From assembly GCA_028290345.1 (NCBI GenBank), contig JAQGKB010000126.1, positions 1 to 6,257 on the forward strand: a DNA stretch of 6,257 nucleotides, in the 5' to 3' direction. The notes under the pieces are model-generated. The model was given only the letters and a program-made list of their open reading frames with translations, made no database searches and was not told where the DNA came from. Positions within the stretch are counted from its first letter, which is position 1, and every line of letters starts with the position of its first letter. The position numbers and the translations under genes are program-made. This document shows, in pieces, positions 1-6,038 of the stretch. This DNA is from Hyphomicrobiales bacterium. GTDB taxonomy: Bacteria > Pseudomonadota > Alphaproteobacteria > Rhizobiales > Devosiaceae.

Positions 1-95
1 ATCAGAAGCAGGATTGACCATTTGTCACCGACCCGCGCCAGGATGTCTGCCGCCCGGCGGCAATCAGCGGGAAGTTGTTGTGGTTTAGTGCTCAT
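1..95 (-). CDS. HxlR-family transcriptional regulator, 5' part only (runs off left edge)
   Basis: Thirty-one codons read from an ATG at 95 towards the left edge. The visible protein has the N-terminal signature of HxlR winged-helix regulators: a Cys at residue 12 followed by RRAADILARVGDKWSILLL. The conserved Cys and the GDKWS turn open the DNA-binding domain in this family, where the Cys can sense electrophiles or oxidants (family knowledge). Most of the roughly 110-130 residue protein lies outside the window. No clear Shine-Dalgarno sequence precedes the ATG, so the start rests on the match to the family. HxlR regulators often sit next to oxidoreductase genes, which fits the MDR, SDR and AKR genes here. 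The regulator follows the remains of a DNA ligase gene on the same strand and may lack its native upstream region. Confidence 0.72.
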   Translation of the reverse strand, partial: MSTKPQQLPADCRRAADILARVGDKWSILLL

Positions 96-109
96 GCGGC
101 AAACATAAG

Positions 110-362
110 GTCGATCACGTTGTGAATAAAGACCGCGGGCACATCGATCCCAGCAATGGTTTGGCGAACTGCCGGTCGCGGTTGTCGAGAACCGCTACGT
201 CCATACGGGCGTCCACGCGCGACTAACAGCAGATCTCGCCATCGATCAGCAGCGTGCCCCGGGTCAGATTCTGCAGCGACACGCGGGCGAATCTGTCGGT
301 CCAGTCCAGGCCGTCCCGGGTGTAAACCCGGACGGCCTTGCCGCTGATCGCCGCCTGGCACC
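110..362 (-). pseudogene. ATP-dependent DNA ligase (LigD-like) internal fragment, decayed
   Basis: Reading leftwards from about 360, the translation gives CQAAISGKAVRVYTRDGLDW, then TDRF and, after a short gap, LLIDGEICC. This matches the region of ATP-dependent DNA ligases (LigD ligase domain type) between the nucleotide-binding lysine motif and motif III (DGE). An in-frame TAG at 223-225 interrupts it, after which similarity continues as VDARMDVAVLDNRD. A further frame change gives VFIHNVIDLMF, which may be the FDLL segment of the family. The expected KxDG motif carrying the adenylated lysine should lie just upstream, near 363-385. There I see only a scrambled, frameshifted remnant (K-S-G-F in another frame). 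The fragment therefore cannot encode an active ligase. The boundaries are approximate. The surrounding frames are Arg/Pro-rich shadows. Confidence 0.62.
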
Positions 363-539
363 GCGCAGACGAAGCCGGACTTTGGGTGGCGAAAGTTTAT
401 CGGCCCACCGCGTCGAACGCGGGGCACCAGATCGGGGCGGAGCCTCCGGATGGTGCCGATCACGCCGCTGGCTGAAGCGCGTCAGCCTTTCCGAATCGAC
501 TAGTGGGCGAAAGTGATTTGCATCCTAAGGCGCTGATCC

Positions 540-554
540 GGCCGGAAAGCGGCC
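540..554 (-). terminator. small GC-rich hairpin just after the MDR reductase stop
   Basis: A perfect 5-bp stem (GGCCG/CGGCC) with a 5-base loop lies 8 bases beyond the reductase stop codon on the minus strand. There is no T-run behind it, so it is at best a weak or factor-dependent terminator, and may be chance in GC-rich DNA. Confidence 0.2.
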
Positions 555-562
555 ATGGTACC

Positions 563-1498
563 CTAATGGGAGACATGGAGAACCGCCTTGCCCGGGAAGC
601 CGCGATCCAGCAGCCGCCGAGCGATGTGGGCGACCTCCGTCCAGGAAGCCTCGACACCGATTTGGGCTTCAGCCGACCGAGTTTGATAAGGTTGAGCAAG
701 ATGCCCAGACCATCAGCCACGGGCTCGGTCGCCGCAATATCGTCGGCCAGGACGAAGGCTCTCAGCAACGTTGAAAAAGGCGGTGTTGTCAAACCTGACG
801 TCCTCGCCACCGGTCGCGCCGTACGTCACGCAGACGCCGTTTCGGCGCAGCATGGTCAACGCCGCCGATAGGGCCGACCCGCCGACGCCGTCGACCACCA
901 GGTCGAAAGGGCCGAACGGGACGGCGGCCGCCAGGGTATCGCCGACTATCACCGCCCCGGTGCTCGCGGCGCTGTCCAATGCCTGCTGCCGCGGCTGGCG
1001 GATATGGGAATAGACCTCCACGCCGGCGGCGGCGGCCAGTTGGATGGCGAACTGGCCGACACCTCCGGACGCGCCGTCAACGAGCACCTTCTTGCCCAGT
1101 AGGAGTCCCCCTTTTCGCAAAACATGAAGCGCGGTGAGACCCGCCACAGGTAGGCTGGCCGCCTGGGCATCGGTGACCTTGTCGGGAATGACGGCGATCG
1201 AAACTATCGGTGCGCTCACCTGCTGCGCCCAGGCTCCGATCGGCAGCATCCCCACGACGCGCGCGCCCACGGCCGGTGCGCCCATCACGCCGTGATCGTC
1301 CTCCACGACACCAGCAAAATCCCAACCGGGGCAGGTCCCGGTCGGCGTGACCGTAAGCGCCCGTTTCACCTCACCGCGGTTCAATGAGATCGCGGTCACC
1401 CTGATGGTGACTTCACCTGGCTTCGCTGGCGCAGGATTCACCTCCCGGAGCACAAGCCGTCGGGCGTCGGCTTGGTCGACAGTGATCGCAGATGGCAT
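563..1498 (-). pseudogene. MDR-family NAD(P)H:quinone/zinc-binding-type oxidoreductase, two frameshifts
   Basis: The product is a medium-chain dehydrogenase/reductase of the NADPH:quinone reductase branch, a cytoplasmic enzyme reducing quinones or enones with NADPH. The ATG at 1498 is chosen because GAGGA lies 8 bases upstream and the protein then begins MPSAITVDQADARRLVLREV, typical for the family; a GTG at 1549 would add 17 non-conserved residues. Visible are the GroES-like domain with NRGEVK and PGWDFAGVV, then the Rossmann glycine motif GASGGVGQ and the DLVVDGVGG segment. The frame is lost near 757-775 after DNTAFF and resumes one frame over as LRAFVLADDIAATEPVADGL. It is lost again at 661-664 in the A-run coding P-K, and resumes as IGVEASWTEVAHIARRLLD, ending GKAVLHVSH and TAG at 563-565. 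Reading through both shifts gives about 310 residues, normal for the family. The A-run break could be a one-base deletion or a sequencing error; the first break is not in a simple homopolymer. Confidence 0.85.
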
Positions 1499-1550
1499 CG
1501 TGGTGTCCTCGGTTACTTGGCGTCGTGAGCGCCGGCGGGTGTACGGCACA

Positions 1551-1610
1551 GACGCCGCCGGGCGCTTGCATCGGACTCCCGTGACCCAGGAAGATCGTTG
1601 GAAGCCGGTG
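1551..1610 (-). pseudogene. DODA-type extradiol ring-opening dioxygenase, N-terminal stub
   Basis: About 19 residues, HRLPTIFLGHGSPMQAPGG, match the extreme N-terminus of the DODA-type (YgiD / 4,5-DOPA dioxygenase) family, where the HGSPM motif contributes an active-site metal-ligand histidine (family knowledge). Nothing of the remaining roughly 240 residues is visible: beyond about 1551 no frame resembles the family, and the MDR gene starts at 1498. The stub lies on the same strand between the SnoaL-like and MDR genes, so it is most simply what is left of a once complete middle gene after an internal deletion of about 0.7 kb. No ATG with a ribosome binding site is seen; the frame is open back to a TTG at 1655 that overlaps the end of the SnoaL-like gene. 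Confidence 0.5.
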
Positions 1611-1644
1611 CTCAGCCCGCTTCTGGTGTTTGTTCTTGTGCGAT

Positions 1645-2205
1645 CTATTGGCCAACGCCGATCTGGCTCATGAAGCTGGCGTTATCCCAGAACAGGTACT
1701 CTTCATCCATGACGCCGTCCTTCCAGTGGCCCACGGTGCACAGCGTCAGCTTGAACGGTTTGCCGGTCGGGGGGATGACCTTGCCGCCCGGCAGTTGCAT
1801 CGGCTTGGTGAAGGTGCCTTCCAGAAAGCCGATGACCGACGTCCAGTCGCCTGACTCAATCCGGATGGGGTGGGTCTTGATGTTGGTGTCCGGCGCGAAG
1901 GTGAAGATGCCCTTCAACTCCTCGATGTGAGCGGGAAGCCCGCGCGAAGTATGCCCGTCCGGGTAGTGCACCAGGATGTCGGCCGCGTGGCTTTCGTGCA
2001 GCCGATCCCACCTCTGGTGGGAATAGACCTCGAAGTCCAAGGTATCGAACGTCTTCAGATGCTCGTTGCCGATGCGTTCGGCCGTCCTGTAGCGGGCCAG
2101 CGCTTCCGCATCCGATTCCGAACTTGCGGCGGCGGCCACGGGCCCCGCAAACAATGCGGAGGCGGCGAGGCCGACCATCGCGCCGCGACGTGTTGTTGAG
2201 CTCAT
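1645..2205 (-). CDS. exported SnoaL-like ester cyclase family protein
   Basis: The protein has 186 residues and its frame is intact. The start ATG at 2205 is chosen because AAGGAA lies about 9 bases upstream and the protein then opens with a signal sequence: twin arginines at residues 6-7 (STTRRGAMVG), a hydrophobic stretch to about residue 22 and an Ala-rich cleavage region ending near residue 27. This suggests Tat export to the periplasm. The mature part resembles SnoaL-like / ester cyclase proteins, an NTF2-like alpha+beta fold: ILVHYPDGHTSRGLPAHIEE, the helix around FTFAPDTNIKTHPI, and the C-terminal VGHWKDGVMDEEYLFWDN strand segment. The substrate cannot be inferred; family members include polyketide cyclases and many uncharacterised proteins. 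It is transcribed divergently from the LysR gene, which is the likely regulator, and is followed by the dioxygenase stub and MDR gene on the same strand. It is the only apparently intact member of that set. Confidence 0.85.
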   Translation of the reverse strand: MSSTTRRGAMVGLAASALFAGPVAAAASSESDAEALARYRTAERIGNEHLKTFDTLDFEVYSHQRWDRLHESHAADILVHYPDGHTSRGLPAHIEELKGIFTFAPDTNIKTHPIRIESGDWTSVIGFLEGTFTKPMQLPGGKVIPPTGKPFKLTLCTVGHWKDGVMDEEYLFWDNASFMSQIGVGQ

Positions 2206-2333
2206 TTGGAATTCCTTCTCTTGCTTGCAGGAGGACCGGCGACCCAATGTCGACCTTCCACTGCAACCAACATGGCCCCATCGCCTGCCCGGAAAAACGG
2301 GGGTAGTTTCGAAGATCTCCCTCAGATAAATTG
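2206..2333. promoter_or_regulatory. divergent intergenic region between SnoaL-like gene and LysR regulator
   Basis: These 128 bases separate two genes transcribed away from each other, the classic arrangement in which a LysR regulator controls its own gene and its neighbour. A short imperfect dyad, ATCT-N5-AGAT, lies at 2315-2327 just before the LysR start, but its spacing does not fit the usual T-N11-A LysR box. I could not place convincing -35/-10 boxes. The regulatory role is inferred from gene arrangement alone. Confidence 0.4.
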
Positions 2334-3249
2334 ATGGACATGGATGCGCTCACCCTCGATCAGTTCAGGGTCCTGATGACCGTAGTTCAGGAGGGAAGTT
2401 TCTCTGCAGCGGCCCGGAAGCTGAACCGCGCCCAGACGGCTATCACCTATGCGGTTCAGAAGCTGGAGGAGCAGATCGGCGTCGATCTGTTCGACCGGAC
2501 GGCGTATCGCCCCATCTTGACCGAAAGCGGCCGAGCGCTTCTGCCGCGAGTGCGGACCATCGTGCAAGAAGTGGACAGTTTCAGCGTTCAGGCGCGCGGC
2601 ATCGCCGGCGGCCTTGAAACCGAACTGTCCCTGGTGGTCGACTCCATGTTTCCGATGAGCCTTCTGGTCGGGGCTCTCGCTGGATTTCAGGAGAAGTTCC
2701 CCTTCGTACAGAACCGGGTACACGTGGGAGACCCTCGGGGCGGCAGCGCAGGCGATTGTCGATGGCGCGGCAGATTTGGGACTCATCACCGCGTTCGCCA
2801 GCGAATTGGCAGACCTGATACGAACGACCGTGGCCAGGGTCGAACTGGTTCCTGTTGCAGCGCCGGAGCATCCGCTCTGTCAGATGGACGGACCGCTGCC
2901 CACCGATGTCTTGCGGGCTCATGTACAGCTTGTTTTGAGTGACAGGTCGTCCTTGACCGAAGGGCGGGACCTGGGCGTTGTCGCTGTGCGCACGTGGAGG
3001 CTTGCCGATCTCGGGGCCAAGCACGCCATGCTGCTTGCGGGTCTCGGCTGGGGCAGCATGCCTCTGCATATGGTCTCAGCCGATCTGAAGGCGAGACGCC
3101 TCGTCCGCTTGAGGCCCACCACCTGGGACGGATCTGATCAGACGCCGAAACTGGCGATGGTCCTGGCTCGCCGACACGATAAGGTCCTGGGCCCAGCGGG
3201 AACTTGGCTGGTTCACCAGCTCACGCATAGGTCTGCCTCGCTCTTCTGA
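2334..3249 (+). pseudogene. LysR-family transcriptional regulator, one-base frameshift
   Basis: The N-terminal helix-turn-helix is clear: MDALTLDQFRVLMTVVQEGS, then SAAARKLNRAQTAITYAVQKLEEQIG and LFDRT, as in LysR regulators. The start could be ATG 2334 or ATG 2340; neither has a good ribosome binding site. The linker and first part of the effector-binding domain follow (LETELSLVVDSMFPMSLLVG, FQEKFPFVQ). At 2726-2728 the frame breaks inside GTGGGAG. With GG instead of GGG it would read HVETLGAAAQAIVDGAADLG and run on without a stop, through SSLTEGRDLGVVAVRTWRLA and the conserved LGWGSMPLHMV to TGA at 3249, for about 305 residues, the usual family length. As given, translation stops at 2942 after about 200 residues and loses most of the effector domain. 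It may be a real loss of function or a single-base sequencing error. Confidence 0.88.
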
Positions 3250-3467
3250 GCCGCCCGCACTCCCTGCCCATCCTTGTCGTCGGGGGAGTGTGGCGGTCAG
3301 CTACAGCCGGCGGCCAGGATGCATGCGCTCACCGCATCGGCCGCGACGAGCAGGGCCTTGCCGAGGGCGGCGTGGCCGGGGATGTTTGATAGGGGCAAGA
3401 TTGGCTGTGATGCACGATCATTGGCCCAGGTTCCCCGACGAGGCGCACTTCGGTCGCAGCGGAACGA
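3250..3467. other. non-coding or unrecognised stretch between LysR gene and SDR remnant
   Basis: Open frames exist on both strands, including one on the minus strand ending near 3297 with an Ala/Leu-rich tail (ALGKALLVAADAVSACILAA). None has a recognisable domain, a good ribosome binding site or a family match. I see no promoter or RNA gene here. It may be the decayed remains of a gene downstream of the SDR. Confidence 0.4.
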
Positions 3468-3497
3468 ACTGGTAGCCACCAAGGCTTGGCTACCAGT
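3468..3497. repeat. perfect 11-bp inverted repeat over the SDR stop codon
   Basis: ACTGGTAGCCA and TGGCTACCAGT are exact reverse complements separated by 8 bases. The right arm covers the last codons and the TAG of the SDR remnant on the minus strand. The stem is strong enough for a transcript hairpin and could end the SDR message, but the minus-strand sequence behind it (TTCGTTCC) is not a real U-tract. It could equally be a small operator-like palindrome. Confidence 0.45.
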
Positions 3498-3921
3498 CCC
3501 AGCGAACACCGGTCAGTTCTTCGCTCAGCGACCAAAGCCGATCGGCCAGGAGCGCATCTGCCGCCCATGGGCGGACACCGGTTTTGCGGGTATCCCCGAC
3601 GGGCGCCAGTTCTGCAATGTCGCAATTCTCGCAATAGACGCCACCCCTGCCCACCAGCTGCGGGCTGGTGGCACACCAAACGCTGGTCGCGGCGCCCTGC
3701 CCCACCGACTTCAAGTCGCCTTCGGGATCGACGCGAAGTGTGCCGTCAGCATCGTGCGGATCAAAGGCCTTGATTTCCGCGTCCGAGAGGCTGCGGGCGA
3801 GATCGGTGAGAATGGTGCCGGGATGAAGCGAGAAGGCGCGGATACCGTGCGCTTCGCCACGGCCGTCCAGCCCGAGTGCGAACAGGGCATTGGCAGTCTT
3901 CGATTGCCCATAGGCTGCCTG
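3490..3921 (-). pseudogene. short-chain dehydrogenase/reductase, C-terminal catalytic half only
   Basis: The frame is open for about 143 codons and begins, at the point where similarity appears, with QAAYGQSKTANALFALGLDG. This contains the SDR catalytic YxxxK (Tyr at 3910-3912, Lys at 3898-3900). It continues with GIRAFSLHPGTILTDLARSL, the typical HPG-x-x-x-T segment after the active site, then GQGAATSVWCATSP, GGVYCENCDIAE and a conserved tail to TAG at 3490-3492. The family (retinol-dehydrogenase-like SDRs) is normally about 300-330 residues. The entire N-terminal Rossmann half, with the TGxxxGxG cofactor motif, the NNAG motif and the catalytic Ser, is absent: upstream the frame hits TGA at 3940-3942 and no other frame carries it. 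It cannot bind NAD(P) as it stands. There is no start codon with a ribosome binding site at the fragment's beginning. Confidence 0.85.
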
Positions 3922-3939
3922 TAAAAAGGCGAAGTGAAT

Positions 3940-4026
3940 TCACCCCTCCCTGTCAGGCAGATCAAAGGTTTGCAAGGTCACGGTCAGGGTTACGCCGGCA
4001 ACCGCAAGAACTCTGTGCAAGCTCAT
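3940..4026 (-). CDS. 28-residue ORF with signal-anchor-like N-terminus and strong RBS
   Basis: An ATG at 4026 is preceded by AAAGGGAGA with 6 bases between AGGGAG and the start, the best ribosome binding site in the window. The peptide starts MSLHRVLAVAGVTLTVTLQT, a short basic n-region followed by a hydrophobic segment, and ends soon after at TGA 3940-3942. It therefore looks like the beginning of an exported or membrane protein that was cut short. The stop lies only about 20 bases before the first recognisable codon of the headless SDR, so a deletion joining two genes is a good explanation; a genuine tiny membrane peptide is the alternative. I do not recognise the family. Confidence 0.4.
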   Translation of the reverse strand: MSLHRVLAVAGVTLTVTLQTFDLPDREG

Positions 4027-4355
4027 AGCGGTCTCCCTTTATCATCTGCGAGGCAGCATTTGTACGTTCCTGCTTGCGAGCAGGCGTTGACGATTGTCAG
4101 CCAGCGGTCGTGAAGCGGCGCAACTTGGACTGATTTCATGGCTCGAAAGCACGCAATGCGAGCAGTCCCGGGCCGCCCCGTTCGCCCCGGCCGGCGCCAC
4201 CTGATGGCGCTGGCCGTGACGCGCCACATCGATGGTCTGCCGCCGCTCGTTTTCCTGCCTGGCATTGCTCAGGGTGGCGGGTTGCTTGCCTTGGCCAGCC
4301 CAAGCAAAGATGTTAGATGCCCCTGCTCGCCCCAGCCAACCCCAGGTGCCCCAGT
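4027..4355. other. no recognised gene
   Basis: Apart from the ribosome binding site at 4033-4038 I see nothing supportable. A minus-strand frame from 4265 overlaps the start of the 28-residue ORF by ATGA, but its product is Arg/Pro-rich with no domain and looks like GC-driven open sequence. The plus-strand frame from 4138 is similarly featureless. The promoters for the 28-residue ORF (leftward) and the aldo/keto reductase fragment (rightward) should lie here, since the two diverge. Confidence 0.35.
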
Positions 4356-4577
4356 ATGAAAACCTACCAGCTCCCCAAAACCGGCCGTAACGTCTCCAGC
4401 GTCATCTTGGGATTGATGCGGATCAAGGCGATGAGCAACTCCGAAATCCAGCAATTGGTCGGCGCGGCGCGTGAAGCCGGCGTCAATGTCTTCGACCATG
4501 CCGACATCTACGGCGGCGAGCGCCACCGCTGCGAGGCCCGGTTCGGCGAGGCGGTATCGTTCACCGCCGCCGAGCGA
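4356..4577 (+). pseudogene. aldo/keto reductase (YdhF-like), N-terminal part
   Basis: From ATG 4356 the product begins MKTYQLPKTGRNVSSVILGL, the beta-hairpin and first strand of YdhF-type aldo/keto reductases. It goes on to FDHADIYGGE, holding the catalytic Asp (residue 47) and Tyr (residue 52) five positions apart as in the family, and to RCEARFGEAV. Similarity stops after about 74 residues, at TAAER (4577). Beyond that the frame continues to 4736 as unrelated sequence. The catalytic Lys and His and the rest of the barrel are missing here. No strong ribosome binding site is seen. The matching C-terminal part lies at 4733-5212 on the other strand and does not overlap this part in family coordinates. 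Confidence 0.85.
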
Positions 4578-4732
4578 TCTAAGGCCGAACATAGGCATTA
4601 CGGCCCGGAACACGAGATATCTCCCACCCTCTCGCACTGGTGCGTTGCTTGCAATCGCCTGGCGCCAAGCAGAGGTTCGCGACCGAACGAGGCTGTAGGT
4701 GATCGATCGCGGTGCCTGCCATCGCCCTTCAA
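4578..4732. other. sequence between the two aldo/keto reductase halves
   Basis: No recognisable coding sequence on either strand. If the two halves come from one gene by inversion, this stretch is what originally lay just downstream of that gene's stop codon, now turned round. Confidence 0.35.
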
Positions 4733-5212
4733 CTAGGGCAGGATGTGTCCGGCGGCGGTGAACAGGCGGTACCATTCTTCGCGGGTCAGCGGCACGGCCG
4801 AGCCGGCCGCGGCCTCGGTGACGCGGATTGGCTTGGTGGTGCCCAGCACCACCTGGATGTTGGCCGGATGGCGTGTGATCCAGGCCACGGCGATGCCCAT
4901 CGGGGTAACGCCATAGGCCTTGGCAAGGTCGTCGAGGGCGTTGTTGAGTTCGGCGAAGTTCTCGCGGTCGCCGAGGAACACGCCGTCAAAGAAGCCCTTC
5001 TGAAAGGGCGACCAAGCTTGCAACATCATTCCACTGAGGCGGGAATAGTCGAGCAGGCCGTTGTCGCGGTCGACCGACTGACCTAGCCCAGCCATGTTGG
5101 CGGCCACTCCTGCGGTGATGAGCGGTGCGTGGGTGATGCTCAACTGCACCTGGTTGACGATCAGCGTGGCATGGCAATGCAAGTTGATGACGATCCGTCG
5201 GAACTTCGGCTG
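4733..5212 (-). pseudogene. aldo/keto reductase (YdhF-like), C-terminal part on the opposite strand
   Basis: Read leftwards, the frame shows LIVNQVQLSITHAPLITAGV, then NGLLDYSRLSGMMLQAWSPF, QKGFFDGVFLGDRENFAEL, YGVTPMGIAVAWITRHPANI and QVVLGTTKPIRVTEAA, ending AAGHILP at 4733-4735. This is the second half of the barrel with the cofactor-phosphate-binding GTTKPxRV loop and the usual C-terminal helix. Family similarity fades at about 5203-5212; the frame stays open to 5242 without a proper start or the first half of the enzyme. About 160 residues here plus 74 in the plus-strand fragment, with a gap of roughly 75 residues holding the catalytic Lys and His, add up to the normal size of about 300-315. 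Two degraded paralogues would be the alternative. Confidence 0.87.
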
Positions 5213-5473
5213 GCTTGCGCGATGTCTGTTAAGGGGGCGCATTGGGTTCCATCCAAAGACCTATCCAACAGTATGGTTTAGGAAACTTACGGAGCCTTCC
5301 TGGAGCAACCTTTAGCATTGGGGAGGGTTGTGTTCCATCTGGGTGCACACGTCTGTAGCGCCCGGCGCAGGACCCCAAAGATGTCTGGATGGCCAGAGAT
5401 GTCGTCCGGCAGAGCGGGCATTCGTGCCGTATTTCGCTCAGCTCATCAGCACCTTTCAAACCAGAGAGACAGC
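5213..5473. other. intergenic, upstream of DUF2147 gene
   Basis: No frame on either strand gives a recognisable protein. Base composition is visibly less GC-rich than to the left. The promoter for the DUF2147 gene is expected here, but I could not fix -35/-10 boxes with confidence. Confidence 0.4.
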
Positions 5474-5944
5474 ATGAAAACGATCCAGAATTGTCAAAAG
5501 GCCTTGAAAAGGTTTGGACGTCTATCACCCCGAAAACGGGGGCCTTATTCCACGCCGAATCACATCCAGAATAGCCTCGCAGTCGCGATGCTTTTAGCGG
5601 CGACTGCGGTGCCGGCACTGGCCCGAGAAGCGGGCTCCAATCCAAACGGCACCTTCGTGGATAAGTGGGGCACCACTATCACCTTTGCTCTCTGCGGCAA
5701 CGGAACCAACCTGTGTGGAACGCTAGATATCCTGAAGGGCGAGTCTGCCACAAAAGAAAACTTAGCCTATGTAGGCAAACAGGTGATGCAAGCGCAGCAG
5801 GTCAAAGCCAATACCTGGAAAGGTAAGCTTGAGGCGGGTGGCATGAGCGCGGAAGCGACCGCCACACAGATTACTCCCGATACCATTGAAATCCGGGGAT
5901 GTCGTGCAATTTTGTGCGACACGGTAGTCTACAGGCGCCTGTAG
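5474..5944 (+). CDS. exported DUF2147-like protein
   Basis: The protein has 156 residues. ATG 5474 is chosen because AGAGAGA lies 4 bases upstream; the open frame further left has no support. The N-terminus is unusual: a long basic n-region of about 34 residues (with SPRKRG) before the hydrophobic core SLAVAMLLAATAVPALA, with a likely signal peptidase I site after ALA near residue 51. The mature domain resembles DUF2147: NPNGTFVDKWGTTITFALCG, NLCGTLDIL, KANTWKGKLEAGG and the closing strand DTIEIRGCRAILCDTVVYRR. Paired cysteines around CGNGTNLCG and GCRAILC match positions conserved in that family and suggest a disulphide-stabilised lipocalin-like periplasmic protein of unknown function. Codon use is less GC-biased than in the genes to the left, so it may have a different history. 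It stands alone, with no operon partner visible. Confidence 0.78.
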   Translation: MKTIQNCQKALKRFGRLSPRKRGPYSTPNHIQNSLAVAMLLAATAVPALAREAGSNPNGTFVDKWGTTITFALCGNGTNLCGTLDILKGESATKENLAYVGKQVMQAQQVKANTWKGKLEAGGMSAEATATQITPDTIEIRGCRAILCDTVVYRRL

Positions 5945-5956
5945 GGCTATTTAGCA

Positions 5957-5980
5957 AAGCCCTGGGGCATTTCCGGGCTT
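5957..5980 (+). terminator. possible terminator after the DUF2147 gene
   Basis: AAGCCC and GGGCTT form a 6-bp stem with a 12-base loop, 12 bases past the TAG, followed by CTGCTTTACC, which is only weakly T-rich. An alternative stem, AGGGCT (5943-5948) with AGCCCT (5958-5963), overlaps the stop codon and shares one arm. Either could end transcription; neither has a classic U-tract. Confidence 0.35.
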
Positions 5981-6038
5981 CTGCTTTACCTGAACGCCTG
6001 TCTTTACTGAACTCGCGGCAGGTAGGATCATCCGATAT

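Noticed and set aside
92..463. A 123-codon minus-strand frame
   Set aside because: Most of it is a shadow of the ligase fragment in another frame; only its last dozen residues may carry ligase similarity. It is Arg/Pro-rich with no domain of its own.
1499..1549. An upstream GTG start for the MDR reductase, 17 codons earlier
   Set aside because: The extra residues are basic and not family-like, and the ATG at 1498 has a good ribosome binding site.
1598..1930. A 110-codon plus-strand frame opposite the SnoaL-like gene
   Set aside because: It is antisense to a well-supported gene, has no recognisable domain and has no ribosome binding site.
2315..2327. Dyad ATCT-N5-AGAT as a LysR box
   Set aside because: Spacing does not match T-N11-A and the arms are only 4 bases; it is too likely by chance to call an operator.
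2724..2730. Programmed ribosomal frameshift in the LysR gene
   Set aside because: There is no classic slippery heptamer or downstream structure, and LysR genes are not known to use it; a mutation or read error is simpler.
3274..3924. A 216-codon plus-strand frame
   Set aside because: It lies opposite the SDR remnant, whose minus-strand translation carries clear family motifs; the plus frame has none.
4023..4265. An 80-codon minus-strand frame with ATGA overlap to the 28-residue ORF
   Set aside because: The overlap looks like translational coupling, but the product is Arg/Pro-rich, has no good ribosome binding site and no domain.
4356..5212. A working invertible switch in the aldo/keto reductase
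   Set aside because: No recombinase gene or terminal inverted repeats are visible, and about 75 central codons are missing from both halves.
5528..5541. CCCCG-AAAA-CGGGG hairpin inside the DUF2147 N-terminal extension
   Set aside because: A 5-bp stem within coding sequence, with no U-tract; a partly similar stretch near 2288-2303 pairs poorly, so a repeat family is not supported.
5229..5645. A 138-codon minus-strand frame across the DUF2147 upstream region
   Set aside because: No recognisable domain, and it runs opposite the start of a well-supported gene.
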